Positions 7,483 to 16,924 of a DNA stretch of 64,000 bases are shown here, piece by piece (the stretch's first letter is position 1; each line of letters begins with the position of its first letter). The notes under the pieces are model-generated. The model was not told where the DNA came from. It was given only the letters and a program-made list of their open reading frames with translations, and searched no databases. The translations under genes and the position numbers were made by a program. Source of the DNA: Gelidibacter sediminis (lineage in GTDB: Bacteria > Bacteroidota > Bacteroidia > Flavobacteriales > Flavobacteriaceae); contig NZ_SOBW01000008.1 of assembly GCF_004364975.1 (NCBI RefSeq), positions 1,362,610 through 1,426,609 of the forward strand. The letters are read 5' to 3'.

Positions 7483-10092
7483 ATGAATTTTAACGACTAT
7501 ACAATAAAATCACAAGAGGCCATTCAACATGCACAACAGCTTGCTCAGAGCTTTGGCCACCAACAAATCGAAAATGAGCATATTTTTAAAGCAATTTTTG
7601 AAGTTGACGAAAATGTGTTGCCATTCTTACTTAAAAAATTGAATGTCAATATCAATTTATTACAACAGACTCTAGACAAGCAATTAGAAAGTTTTCCAAA
7701 AGTTTCAGGAGGCGACATTATGCTTTCTAGAGAAGCCAACAAAACACTTAATGAAGCGGCAATCATCGCTAAAAAGCTGAAGGATGATTATGTATCCATA
7801 GAACATCTGATTCTAGCAGTGTTCAAATCCAACAGTAAGATTGCGCAAATGCTCAAGGACCAAGGTGTTACAGAAAAAGCATTGACTGCTGGAATAGAAG
7901 AACTACGTCAAGGCGACCGTGTCACATCCCAAAGTCAGGAAGACACATATAACTCCCTTAACAAATATGCCAAAAATCTCAATGAAATGGCCAAAAGTGG
8001 GAGATTGGACCCCATTATTGGTCGTGATGAGGAAATTAGAAGAATTCTACAAATTCTATCTCGGCGTACCAAAAATAACCCAATTCTTGTAGGAGAACCT
8101 GGTACGGGAAAAACAGCAATTGCAGAAGGTTTGGCCCATCGAATTATTGATGGCGATGTACCAGAAAACTTAAAAGACAAACAAGTGTTTGCCTTAGATA
8201 TGGGCGCACTAATTGCAGGTGCGAAATACAAAGGAGAGTTTGAAGAACGTCTTAAAGCGGTAATCAAGGAAGTAACATCTAGTGAAGGTGATATTGTACT
8301 TTTTATTGATGAAATACACACCCTTGTTGGTGCAGGTGGTGGACAAGGTGCTATGGATGCCGCAAACATATTAAAACCAGCCTTAGCAAGAGGTGAGCTG
8401 CGTGCCATTGGTGCTACAACCTTGGATGAGTATCAAAAATATTTTGAAAAAGACAAGGCTTTAGAACGTCGTTTTCAAAAAGTTATGGTAGATGAGCCTG
8501 ATACTGAAAGTGCCATCTCAATATTACGTGGTATTAAAGAAAAATATGAAACTCACCACAAAGTCCGTATTAAGGATGAGGCCATTATTGGTGCTGTAGA
8601 ACTCTCTGAGCGCTATATAACTAACCGGTTTTTGCCAGATAAGGCCATTGACTTAATGGACGAAGCAGCGTCTAAACTGCGTATGGAAATCAATTCCAAA
8701 CCTGAAGAATTAGACGTTTTAGACAGAAAAATCATGCAATTGGAAATTGAGATTGAAGCCATTAAACGTGAAAAAGACGAAACCAAACTTAAAACTCTAC
8801 GATCAGAACTTGCAAATTTGAAAGAGGAACGTAACGAGATCAATGCGAAATGGAAAAGCGAAAAAGAGGTGGTAGACAATATCCAAAATGCAAAGTCTAG
8901 CATTGAAGAATTTAAGCTTGAAGCTGAACGTGCAGAACGGGATGGTGACTATGGTAAGGTTGCAGAAATACGCTACGGTAAAATTAAAGATACCCAAGAG
9001 CAACTGGAGAAACTCCAAAAAGAATTGCAAGAGAACCAATCTGGCAACTCTTTAATAAAGGAGGAAGTAACCTATGAAGATATTGCTGAGGTAGTAGCTA
9101 AATGGACAGGAATTCCAATAACGAAGATGCTGCAAAGTGACAGAGAGAAGTTGCTTAAATTGGAAGAGCAGCTGCATAAACGTGTAATTGGTCAGGAGGA
9201 AGCGATAACTGCCGTAAGTGATGCTGTAAGACGAAGCCGTGCAGGATTACAAAATCCGCAAAAACCTATTGGAACTTTCCTTTTTTTGGGAACTACAGGG
9301 GTCGGAAAAACAGAATTGGCGAAAGCTTTGGCCGAATACCTATTCGATGATGAGAATTCGATGACACGTATCGACATGAGTGAATATCAGGAGCGTCATA
9401 GCGTGAGCCGTTTGGTTGGTGCGCCTCCAGGATATGTAGGTTATGATGAAGGTGGACAATTGACGGAAGCCGTTAGAAGAAAGCCGTATTCAGTGGTATT
9501 ACTTGACGAGATTGAGAAAGCACACCCTGATACTTTCAACATACTTCTACAAGTATTAGATGAAGGGCGTTTAACGGATAATAAAGGTCGAATTGCCGAT
9601 TTTAAAAATACCATTATCATTATGACATCCAATATGGGAAGTTCTATTATCCAGGAGCGTTTTGAAGCTACAAAAGATATCGAATCTGCTCTTGAATCGG
9701 CAAAAGTTGATGTGCTAGGTTTACTGAAACAAAGTGTAAGACCAGAATTTTTAAACAGAATTGATGACATCATCATGTTTACGCCATTAACGAGAGAAAA
9801 CATTGTGGAGATTGTTGGCTTACAACTAAAAGGCTTAACGCGCATGCTTGCTAACCAAGGTATTACCTTTGATGCTACAAGTGAGGCAACCGCCTATTTG
9901 GCCGAGAAAGGTTATAACCCAGAATATGGTGCACGACCCGTAAAACGTGTCATCCAAAAAGAAGTACTAAATGAATTGAGTAAGGAATTACTTTCAGGCA
10001 ACATAACGTCAGACAGCATAGTTCTTTTAGACTCCTTCAACGATAAACTGGTATTCAGAAACCAAGAACATTTGGCCGAAGAAGTGAAATAA
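7483..10092 (+). CDS. clpB: ATP-dependent disaggregase ClpB
   Basis: 869 residues, full length. ClpB is a hexameric AAA+ machine that pulls polypeptides out of aggregates together with DnaK. Domains in order: ClpN double repeat (about 1-145), AAA-1 with Walker A GEPGTGKT near residue 204 and Walker B FIDEIHTLVGAG, the coiled-coil M-domain (about 400-525) that marks ClpB rather than ClpA/C, and AAA-2 with Walker A GTTGVGKT near 602 and VVLLDEIEKAHPD. The C-terminal D2-small domain includes NPEYGARPVKRVIQ. No internal in-frame start gives an obvious short form. It is monocistronic, with a hairpin at its start and a terminator downstream. Confidence 0.98.
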   Translation: MNFNDYTIKSQEAIQHAQQLAQSFGHQQIENEHIFKAIFEVDENVLPFLLKKLNVNINLLQQTLDKQLESFPKVSGGDIMLSREANKTLNEAAIIAKKLKDDYVSIEHLILAVFKSNSKIAQMLKDQGVTEKALTAGIEELRQGDRVTSQSQEDTYNSLNKYAKNLNEMAKSGRLDPIIGRDEEIRRILQILSRRTKNNPILVGEPGTGKTAIAEGLAHRIIDGDVPENLKDKQVFALDMGALIAGAKYKGEFEERLKAVIKEVTSSEGDIVLFIDEIHTLVGAGGGQGAMDAANILKPALARGELRAIGATTLDEYQKYFEKDKALERRFQKVMVDEPDTESAISILRGIKEKYETHHKVRIKDEAIIGAVELSERYITNRFLPDKAIDLMDEAASKLRMEINSKPEELDVLDRKIMQLEIEIEAIKREKDETKLKTLRSELANLKEERNEINAKWKSEKEVVDNIQNAKSSIEEFKLEAERAERDGDYGKVAEIRYGKIKDTQEQLEKLQKELQENQSGNSLIKEEVTYEDIAEVVAKWTGIPITKMLQSDREKLLKLEEQLHKRVIGQEEAITAVSDAVRRSRAGLQNPQKPIGTFLFLGTTGVGKTELAKALAEYLFDDENSMTRIDMSEYQERHSVSRLVGAPPGYVGYDEGGQLTEAVRRKPYSVVLLDEIEKAHPDTFNILLQVLDEGRLTDNKGRIADFKNTIIIMTSNMGSSIIQERFEATKDIESALESAKVDVLGLLKQSVRPEFLNRIDDIIMFTPLTRENIVEIVGLQLKGLTRMLANQGITFDATSEATAYLAEKGYNPEYGARPVKRVIQKEVLNELSKELLSGNITSDSIVLLDSFNDKLVFRNQEHLAEEVK

Positions 10093-10163
10093 TAAAATTG
10101 GCTCTGTCATGTAAACACACTAAAGGTATTCCTATCATTCAATTTATTGATTGACATTATTAT

Positions 10164-10202
10164 AACAGTACGTATCCCATACTAAGGTGCGTACTGTTTT
10201 TG
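10164..10202 (+). terminator. Intrinsic terminator after clpB
   Basis: AACAGTACG (10164-10172) pairs with CGTACTGTT (10190-10198) around a 17-nt loop, followed by T-rich sequence. Confidence 0.75.
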
Positions 10203-10233
10203 TTTAGTGCTATTATCTGTACGGATTAGGTTA

Positions 10234-10692
10234 ATGTATCTAAAAATTCAAAACTACTTTCATAGACTCAAATTGATATTTCAATCTATGGGCCTTATAA
10301 CCTATTATGACTTTGAAGATAGCGAAGCGTTTGTTTTTGATCATTATATTATTAATCAGGTCAAAGAAGGTGCTGTTATTGGAACTAAACATAACACATT
10401 GCTACACAACTGCATCAAAAAACATTTCAGCGGTAAAAACTTGGTGTACATATCCAACCGCGCGCGGTCATATGCTGTTAATCCATTAGTATATCCGAAG
10501 ACCAAAAAAATACCTAATTTAGTGGCCATTGCAATTGTTGCAAACTCACCACTTACGCGTCAAAATGCAGCCTATGAAGGAGAGTTTTTCGATAAACCCT
10601 ACCAAATATTTGATAATTTACGAGCTGCAATTAATTGGTCCCACTTACAATTGGAAGCTGAAGAAAAGCAATCCTTCAAAAACAAAACTTAA
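10234..10692 (+). CDS. Conserved-looking small protein, unknown function
   Basis: 152 residues from ATG 10234; ATG 10288 (MGLITYYDFEDS) is an alternative and would give about 134 residues. There is no signal peptide. The alternation of short strands and helices (EAFVFDHYIINQVKEGAVI, NLVYISNRARSYAVNP, LVAIAIVANSPLTRQNAAYEGEF) and the ending that resembles a helix before a C-terminal tail recall the small STAS/SpoIIAA-like proteins often seen in flavobacteria. That is only a similarity of pattern, and I claim no function. It follows the clpB terminator and is probably transcribed alone. Confidence 0.6.
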   Translation: MYLKIQNYFHRLKLIFQSMGLITYYDFEDSEAFVFDHYIINQVKEGAVIGTKHNTLLHNCIKKHFSGKNLVYISNRARSYAVNPLVYPKTKKIPNLVAIAIVANSPLTRQNAAYEGEFFDKPYQIFDNLRAAINWSHLQLEAEEKQSFKNKT

Positions 10693-11044
10693 TTGCGCAC
10701 GCTATTATAGGCAATACTCACTTATACGATTTAATTTTTGCTTCTCTATACAGAAGCATTTTATTTTTTAGGATGTATTACCTAAACCAGATTTAGAGTC
10801 AAATATGTTAAGCTATGCTCAATTAAACAGCCATAGTTCTCGTGTCGTTAAGCCTGTAGAGTTATAAAAGGCACAGTTATTAATCATATTATTGAGTTTA
10901 GTGCATTTCACTATACACCTCATACAAAGACACTTAAAAAAAATCGAGTTTATAATTCATTACCATTCGTCTAAAAAACGAAAATAAATCGTCTTAAAAT
11001 AACCGTTTATCGTATTTTTACGACACTTAACCTAAGAAACTACT
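10693..11044. other. Intergenic region before deoC
   Basis: 352 bases without a credible gene. A small inverted repeat TAGTG-cattt-CACTA lies at 10899-10913. The last 60 bases probably hold the deoC promoter: TATTTTTA, one mismatch from TAnnTTTG, lies about 25 nt before the ATG. No tRNA-like or other RNA structure is apparent. Confidence 0.45.
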
Positions 11045-11695
11045 ATGGATATTAATAACTATATTGAGCATACGCTTTTAAAACCTAGCGCTACTGAGCG
11101 ACAAATTATCGATCTATGTAACGGAGCAAAGAAAAATGGACTCTTTGCAGTTTGTGTCAACAGTTGTTATGTGCCCTTAGCCAAACAATTGTTATCAGAA
11201 TCGGAGGTTAAAATTGTATCCGTAATAGGATTCCCTCTAGGGGCAATGGCCACTGAAGTAAAGGTTTTTGAAGCTAAAAATGCTATTAGAGAAGGTGCTG
11301 AAGAGATTGATATGGTTATTAATATTGGTTTTTTGAAAAGCCAGAACTATGTGGCCGTATTTAAAGATTTATCCGATGTTAAAAGAGCTATCGGTAACAC
11401 CCCATTAAAGGTCATCCTTGAAATTAGCGAACTTTCCAAAAATGAGATTGTTAAAGCCTGTGAAATCTGTGTAGATGCAAAAGTAGACTTCATAAAAACC
11501 TCTACTGGGTTCTCTAAAAGTGGCGCTACACTTACTGCAGTAAAAATAATTAAGAAAATTGTTAAGGATAGGGCAAAAATTAAAGCGTCAGGAGGTATAA
11601 CAGATGTAATTACAGCTAAGAAATATATTGAAGCAGGCGCAGATCGTATCGGGACCTCATCAGGTGTTGCAATGATGACTTCAAAGGTACTATAA
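11045..11695 (+). CDS. deoC: Deoxyribose-phosphate aldolase
   Basis: 216 residues, the short bacterial class. The enzyme splits 2-deoxyribose-5-phosphate into glyceraldehyde-3-phosphate and acetaldehyde in deoxynucleoside catabolism. The Schiff-base lysine is in VDFIKTSTGF (K151). Other marks are EHTLLKPSAT, VNSCYV, GFPLGAM, EIDMVINIG and the phosphate-binding RIGTSSG. The purine nucleoside phosphorylase gene follows after 40 bases on the same strand, a natural pairing: phosphorolysis, then (after a phosphopentomutase not present here) aldol cleavage. Confidence 0.97.
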   Translation: MDINNYIEHTLLKPSATERQIIDLCNGAKKNGLFAVCVNSCYVPLAKQLLSESEVKIVSVIGFPLGAMATEVKVFEAKNAIREGAEEIDMVINIGFLKSQNYVAVFKDLSDVKRAIGNTPLKVILEISELSKNEIVKACEICVDAKVDFIKTSTGFSKSGATLTAVKIIKKIVKDRAKIKASGGITDVITAKKYIEAGADRIGTSSGVAMMTSKVL

Positions 11696-11735
11696 GCCGA
11701 TTATAATTTCTATATTTAGGCTTTAATTATACCTT

Positions 11736-12434
11736 ATGAGTGTACATATTGAAGCGAAAAAAGGAGAAATTGCCCAAACTATTCTTCTTCCAGGTGACCC
11801 GTTGCGTGCTAAATGGATTGCTAACACCTACCTTGAATCTCCAAAACTTTTCAATACAGTTAGAGGAATGTTGGGTTATACGGGCACCTATAAGGGCAAG
11901 TCTATTTCAACCATGGGCACCGGAATGGGGGTTCCAAGCATTTCCATATATGCACATGAACTCATATATGAGTTCGGCGTAAAAAATCTGATTAGAGTGG
12001 GCAGCGCAGGCTCCTACCAAAAAGATGTTAAAATTAGGGACATTGTATTTGCCATGGCGGCCTCCTCCACCTCAGGCATCAATAAGCTGCGCTTTGCCAA
12101 TGCGGATTATGCCCCAACAGCCAATTTTGAACTTTTCCAAAAAGCACTCGAGGCCGCAAAAGCTAAAAATATTGCTATTAAAGCGGGAAACGTACTGACC
12201 AGCGATGAATTTTATGGCGATAATTTCGAGTCGTATCACAAATGGTCAGAATTTGGAGTATTGTGTGTTGACATGGAAAGCTCAGGACTTTACACCATTG
12301 CCGCCAAGCACAACGCTAAGGCATTAAGCATTCTCACAATTTCAGACTCATTAGTAACTGGCGAACATACAACAGCTGACGAAAGAGAGACTACATTTAA
12401 AGAAATGATAGAAATCGCCCTAGAACTTGCTTAA
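11736..12434 (+). CDS. deoD: DeoD-type purine-nucleoside phosphorylase
   Basis: 232 residues, the size of the hexameric DeoD family. It phosphorolyses purine (deoxy)nucleosides to base and (deoxy)ribose-1-phosphate. The phosphate site is LLPGDPLRAKWIA, followed by MGTGMGVPSISIYAHEL, the RVGSAGSY strand, CVDMESSGLYTIAAK with the nucleoside-binding Met-Glu, and SDSLVTGE with the catalytic Asp. It forms a likely operon with deoC (40-base gap) and with the downstream histidine phosphatase gene (18-base gap). Confidence 0.97.
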   Translation: MSVHIEAKKGEIAQTILLPGDPLRAKWIANTYLESPKLFNTVRGMLGYTGTYKGKSISTMGTGMGVPSISIYAHELIYEFGVKNLIRVGSAGSYQKDVKIRDIVFAMAASSTSGINKLRFANADYAPTANFELFQKALEAAKAKNIAIKAGNVLTSDEFYGDNFESYHKWSEFGVLCVDMESSGLYTIAAKHNAKALSILTISDSLVTGEHTTADERETTFKEMIEIALELA

Positions 12435-12452
12435 CCACTTAAAACTCTTCTT

Positions 12453-12962
12453 ATGTTAAGACACCTAATTATTTTATGTATTGCTTGTTTCTCTATTAAC
12501 GTGATGTCCCAAATTCAAAACACTGATAACATCACCACATATTATTTTATTCGTCATGCTGAAAAAGATCGCAGTAACCCATCTGAAAAGAACCCACATT
12601 TAACCGCCGTTGGTCATCAAAGAGCAGCTGATTGGAACGACATTTTACAGCATATCACATTTGACGCTGTGTATGCCACAGATTACCATAGAACAAAAGA
12701 AACAGCGCAACCAGTTGCTGAAAAAAATAATCTGCAGTTAACCATCTACAATACAAAGGCCTATTATAATGAAGCCTTTAAATTAGCAACACAAGGAAAA
12801 ACAGTTCTTGTGGTAGGCCATAGCAACACGACTCCTGAATTTGTAAATGCCGTAATTGGCAGAAATAAGTATGGACCTATTGATGATGCCAATAATGGGA
12901 ACCTTTATATTGTTACGATTTCGGATGCGTTTACGAATGCTACTTTACTAACCATCAATTAA
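12453..12962 (+). CDS. Exported histidine-phosphatase-family protein
   Basis: 169 residues. An N-terminal signal peptide (MLRHLIILCIACFSINVMS) is followed by the RHG motif YFIRHAEKDR with the catalytic histidine, the DAVYATDYHRTKETA segment, and the second catalytic site VLVVGHSNTTPEF. Phosphoglycerate-mutase-like histidine phosphatases use such residues to remove phosphate from varied substrates. The substrate here is unknown; a periplasmic phosphatase feeding nucleoside salvage would suit its position 18 bases after deoD. Its stop overlaps by 8 bases the stop of the gene on the other strand. Confidence 0.85.
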   Translation: MLRHLIILCIACFSINVMSQIQNTDNITTYYFIRHAEKDRSNPSEKNPHLTAVGHQRAADWNDILQHITFDAVYATDYHRTKETAQPVAEKNNLQLTIYNTKAYYNEAFKLATQGKTVLVVGHSNTTPEFVNAVIGRNKYGPIDDANNGNLYIVTISDAFTNATLLTIN

Positions 12963-13716
12963 GGATTTCTACTTCAATATTCTTGAGTTCAATTTTTGAT
13001 AACAGTTCAAGTTCTCCTTTATCAAACATCAACCCCAAGTCATCAAAATTAAATTCGAGACGGGTTGGTTTATAGTTATTATAATCCACAAAACGCAGTC
13101 CATTCACCATGCGTTCATTATATGCTTCCCTAAAGCGATAGCCCATACCTTCAATTTCCTCATAAGAATAGGCGAGATACTCCACTTTATAGGTTGTTTG
13201 GTCAACCCAATACAGAAAAACGTCTTCAAAATCTTCGCCGCCACCATCTTCTGAAAAGGTGACTTCTATTTTATGGTAATCTTTGCCTTTAATGGCTTCT
13301 TCACCTAAATAGTTTTTATATACGGCTTTCCCGTTCAATCCGTAAGGCAATACTGAAAAATAATGTACTGAATTTACAGAGGCACTGTAAAGTGCTACCA
13401 ATGAGTCTGATAGCTCAACTTTGACATCATTTTTATAACGTTCAAATCCTGAATTGCTTAATACATCTTTAATGTTATTAACTGAATCTTGAATATAGCG
13501 TTCCAATTGAAATTTACCTCCTTTACGATGCGCTTTATAATGTATGTCTCTAAAATCAAACTCAATATTTGATTTCTCAAACACTTCGCCTCCTGAAACT
13601 TCTATTGATTTTTCGATAATTTCATTCGCAGATGCCTTGGCAACGGATTTCTTATTTTCTTGGTTGCAATTGAAAAGAGTTAATAGCAAGGTTGATACTA
13701 AAAGATGTCGTAACAT
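12955..13716 (-). CDS. DUF6503-type lipoprotein
   Basis: 253 residues with a lipoprotein signal ending in the lipobox LFNC. The body is beta-rich with repeated antiparallel motifs (IEFDFRDIHYKAHRKGGKF, ALYSASVNSVHYFSVLPYGLNGKAVY, HKIEVTFSEDGG, VFLYWVDQTTYKVEYLAYSY). This is the outline of the DUF6503 family, which resembles outer-membrane lipoprotein carrier folds (LolA-like). Function is unproven. Its start is about 90 bases from smpB on the opposite strand. It converges on the phosphatase gene with an 8-base overlap. Confidence 0.72.
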   Translation of the reverse strand: MLRHLLVSTLLLTLFNCNQENKKSVAKASANEIIEKSIEVSGGEVFEKSNIEFDFRDIHYKAHRKGGKFQLERYIQDSVNNIKDVLSNSGFERYKNDVKVELSDSLVALYSASVNSVHYFSVLPYGLNGKAVYKNYLGEEAIKGKDYHKIEVTFSEDGGGEDFEDVFLYWVDQTTYKVEYLAYSYEEIEGMGYRFREAYNERMVNGLRFVDYNNYKPTRLEFNFDDLGLMFDKGELELLSKIELKNIEVEILN

Positions 13717-13790
13717 AGAATTCTTTTTAGATGAGTTTGCAAATTTAAAGATTACAGTTGGGTCTTCTTTAAAAGTTATCCTAAATGTTT

Positions 13791-13798
13791 TACCTTTG
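13791..13798 (+). promoter_or_regulatory. smpB -7 element very close to the start codon
   Basis: TACCTTTG is a full match to TAnnTTTG. Only 7 nt separate it from the smpB ATG at 13806, which predicts an almost leaderless mRNA. No good TTG is seen 17-23 nt upstream. Confidence 0.5.
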
Positions 13799-13805
13799 AC
13801 TCCTT

Positions 13806-14264
13806 ATGCAGAAACACATCAACATAAAAAACAGAAAAGCACGGTTTAATTATGAACTGTTGGATAAATATACCGCTGGAATCGTTTTATCGGGTACAGA
13901 AATTAAATCCATTAGAAGTGGTAAAGCCTCCATTGCTGAAAGTTTTTGTGAATTTAATGATAAGGGCGAACTTTTTGTCATTAACATGAACATTGAAGAG
14001 TATGCTTTTGGCAATTATTATAATCATAGACCTAAGGCGGAACGCAAACTCTTGCTGAATAAGAGAGAACTCAAATCTTTACATAAAGATGTTCAAACCA
14101 AAGGCTACGCGATTGTCCCCCTTCGCTTATTTATTAACGATAGAGGTTTTGCAAAGGTTGAAATCGCTTTAGGGAAAGGTAAAAAACTATATGATAAGCG
14201 TGATACTATAAGAGACCGCGATAACAAGAGAAACCTAGATAGAATTAAAAAAATCTACAAGTAA
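13806..14264 (+). CDS. smpB: SsrA-binding protein SmpB
   Basis: 152 residues. SmpB binds tmRNA and delivers it to stalled ribosomes for trans-translation. The start INIKNRKARFNYELLDKY, then AGIVLSGTEIKSIRSGKASI and the basic C-terminal tail (KLYDKRDTIRDRDNKRNLDR) are characteristic; the tail folds in the mRNA channel. The start is fixed by the conserved N-terminus. The partner RNA gene ssrA is not in this window. The promoter box sits unusually near the start codon. Confidence 0.96.
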   Translation: MQKHINIKNRKARFNYELLDKYTAGIVLSGTEIKSIRSGKASIAESFCEFNDKGELFVINMNIEEYAFGNYYNHRPKAERKLLLNKRELKSLHKDVQTKGYAIVPLRLFINDRGFAKVEIALGKGKKLYDKRDTIRDRDNKRNLDRIKKIYK

Positions 14265-14403
14265 TGTGCTATCTTTCGCGCCTTGTGCCAATTATTAATT
14301 TAAGAGTGTTATAACAAGCAGGAACACTATTTATAGTTAAGTTTGAAATGCTTCTAGACGACTATTCCATTAGAATCTCCATATAGAGGTCTTTAAACCT
14401 AAC

Positions 14404-16887
14404 GTGATGACCAAATTCCTACTCTCACTTTTTTTTGTAACACTCAGTTTTCAGGCGTTCTCGCAGCTTAAAGGACAGATTTCAGACACCAATGGCGCAC
14501 CGCTCCCCTATGTAAATATTTATGTAGAAAACTCCTTTATCGGAACCACAAGTAATGACGAAGGAAACTACGAACTTAATCTTAGTAAAGCTGACACCTA
14601 CAGTATTATTTTTCAATTTTTGGGCTACAAAACTGTCAAAAAAGAAGTTGAAATAACCCACTTTCCTTTCACATTAAATGCAACACTTATAGAGGAACAG
14701 ATTTCATTAAATGAAGTTGTGATTAATTCAGATGAGAATCCTGCCGATATCATCATGAGAAAAGCTATCGCTTCTCGAAAAACAAATCTAGAAAAGATAC
14801 AGGCTTTTAAAGCTAATTTTTACTCCCGTGGATTAATTCGCATAAAAAATGCCCCAGAAAAGTTTTTTGGTCAAACCATGGACGATTTTATGGTAGGCCT
14901 AGATTCGACACGGAGCGGCATCTTGTACTTATCTGAAACCATTTCAGAAATTGACTATATGCATCCCGACAAGCTGAAGGAAAAAATTATTGCCTCAAAA
15001 GTAAGTGGCGATAGTAATGGTTTTAGCTTTAATACGGCAAGTGATGTCGATTTCAATTTTTATAATAATACGATCGAACTGGGCAATCACATCATCTCAC
15101 CAATTGCAGATTTTGCTTTTGATTATTACAACTATAAATTAGAAGGTGTTTTTTATGATGATAAAGGTAACCTTATCAATAAAATCAGAGTAATTCCGAA
15201 GCGAGAAAACGATCGCATTTTTTCTGGCAGCATTTACATTGTAGACAACCAATGGACCATTTATGCCGTCGAATTGGGTATTACAGGAATTCAAGCGCAA
15301 ATTCCGCCAGCAGAAGTGATCACCATCACACAAAACTTCTCGTATTCAGAGAAAGATCAACTCTGGGTCATTATTTCTCAGGGCATTGATTTTAGTTATG
15401 CGCTATTCGGGTTTAAAGGTGATGGCCGTTATACTGCTGTATACAGCAATTACAATTTCGCACCGCAATTGAGCAAAAAATCATTCGGCAAGGAAATATT
15501 ATCATTTGCAACCGAAGCAAACCAAAAAGATTCCGCCTATTGGAAAAGTGTTAGACCAGTACCTTTAACTGATGAAGAAGTTAGCGACTATTTGGTAAAA
15601 GACAGTATCCAAACGCTTAGGAAATCTAAATCCTACCTCGATTCTATTGATGCAAAAAATAACGTTTTCAAAATACAAAACCTTCTTTTTGGATATAACC
15701 ACAAAAACTCTTTCAAAGATTGGAGCTTAGGTTATAGCTCCCCATTATCTGGTTTGCAATTCAATACCGTTCAAGGCTATAACTCAAAATTAATTTTCTC
15801 TTACCGTAAAAATCAGGATGAGTATAAACGTTATTTTTCAGCCAATACAACTTTACAATATGGTATCTCTGAGGAGCGCTTAAGAGCAACTGCTACATTC
15901 AGGTATAAATTCAATAATGTTAACAAACCATTCTTGACGGTGTCTGGAGGTGTCCAAGTACAGCAATTTAATGAGGCTCAACCTATTTCTCCCTTAGTAA
16001 ATTCAGTGAGTTCCTTGTTTTTTGAGGATAATTATATGAAGGTTTATGATAAAAGCTACGCCGAAGTGACTTATTCTCAAGAAATTTTTAATGGCACTAC
16101 TATTTATAGCCGTATAGCTTATGAGCGCCGCAAAGCCTTATTAAATACTACTGCCCAGGTGTTTCTTAATGACCAAAAGGATGCTTACACTAGCAATCAT
16201 CCACTCAATCCGATGGCCTATGGAGTTCCTGCTTTTGAAACGTATCAACTTTTAAAATTAAATCTGAATGCGCGTTTTAATTTTGGACAGGAATATTTGA
16301 GTTATCCAGATAGCAAGATTAATATCCCCAACAGTAAATACCCTACGCTATATTTGGGCTATGAAAAAGGATTTGCCGGTTCAGAACAACAGTATAATTT
16401 TGATCAACTCAAGTTAGGACTGACACAACGTTTTAATGTAAGCAATAAAGGCGATTTTAAATATAACCTTAAAGCAGGAACCTTTATTAATGCTGATGGA
16501 ATAGGGTTAATGGATTTTTACCACCCAAATGGAAACCAAACCCATGTGGGGACGGCAAGTTCTTATTTAAACGTGTTTAACAACTTGCCGTATTATGCAT
16601 TAAGCACCAACAATTCATATGTAGAACTGCATGCCGAACATGATTTTAAAGGTTTACTATTAAGTCGCGTGCCATTACTCAATAAATTAAATTATAACCT
16701 GGTAATTGGCGCACACGCCTTTGCTACAGAGCACCAAAAACCATATCAGGAATTTTCAGTGGGCTTAGACAATATAGGTTTTAAGAAATTTAGACTATTA
16801 AGAATTGATTATGTGCGGTCCTATCAAAATGGCTACCAAGGCGATGCGGTAATTTTTGGATTGAAGTTTTTAAATTTTATTGAATAA
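14404..16887 (+). CDS. DUF5686 outer-membrane protein with carboxypeptidase-regulatory domain
   Basis: 827 residues. A signal peptide ending near FQAFSQ is followed by a carboxypeptidase-regulatory-like beta-sandwich (about 22-110: LKGQISDTNGAPLPYVNIYVENSFIGTTS, TNDEGNYEL-type turn, FLGYKTVKKEVE). The remainder fits the DUF5686 family: a long region with alternating aromatic beta strands in its second half that ends in FGLKFLNFIE, a pattern typical of outer-membrane barrels with a C-terminal aromatic residue. This family resembles TonB-dependent receptor accessories, but the function is unknown. It is the last gene before the 2-kb hairpin array, and its stop codon is 38 bases from the first unit. 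Confidence 0.85.
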   Translation: MMTKFLLSLFFVTLSFQAFSQLKGQISDTNGAPLPYVNIYVENSFIGTTSNDEGNYELNLSKADTYSIIFQFLGYKTVKKEVEITHFPFTLNATLIEEQISLNEVVINSDENPADIIMRKAIASRKTNLEKIQAFKANFYSRGLIRIKNAPEKFFGQTMDDFMVGLDSTRSGILYLSETISEIDYMHPDKLKEKIIASKVSGDSNGFSFNTASDVDFNFYNNTIELGNHIISPIADFAFDYYNYKLEGVFYDDKGNLINKIRVIPKRENDRIFSGSIYIVDNQWTIYAVELGITGIQAQIPPAEVITITQNFSYSEKDQLWVIISQGIDFSYALFGFKGDGRYTAVYSNYNFAPQLSKKSFGKEILSFATEANQKDSAYWKSVRPVPLTDEEVSDYLVKDSIQTLRKSKSYLDSIDAKNNVFKIQNLLFGYNHKNSFKDWSLGYSSPLSGLQFNTVQGYNSKLIFSYRKNQDEYKRYFSANTTLQYGISEERLRATATFRYKFNNVNKPFLTVSGGVQVQQFNEAQPISPLVNSVSSLFFEDNYMKVYDKSYAEVTYSQEIFNGTTIYSRIAYERRKALLNTTAQVFLNDQKDAYTSNHPLNPMAYGVPAFETYQLLKLNLNARFNFGQEYLSYPDSKINIPNSKYPTLYLGYEKGFAGSEQQYNFDQLKLGLTQRFNVSNKGDFKYNLKAGTFINADGIGLMDFYHPNGNQTHVGTASSYLNVFNNLPYYALSTNNSYVELHAEHDFKGLLLSRVPLLNKLNYNLVIGAHAFATEHQKPYQEFSVGLDNIGFKKFRLLRIDYVRSYQNGYQGDAVIFGLKFLNFIE

Positions 16888-16924
16888 CACTATCACTGCA
16901 AGTCTTTTCAAACAACTATGCTGT

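Noticed and set aside
7935-8408. A 157-residue frame antisense to clpB
   Set aside because: It mirrors the conserved AAA-1 region of ClpB; composition reflects the opposite strand.
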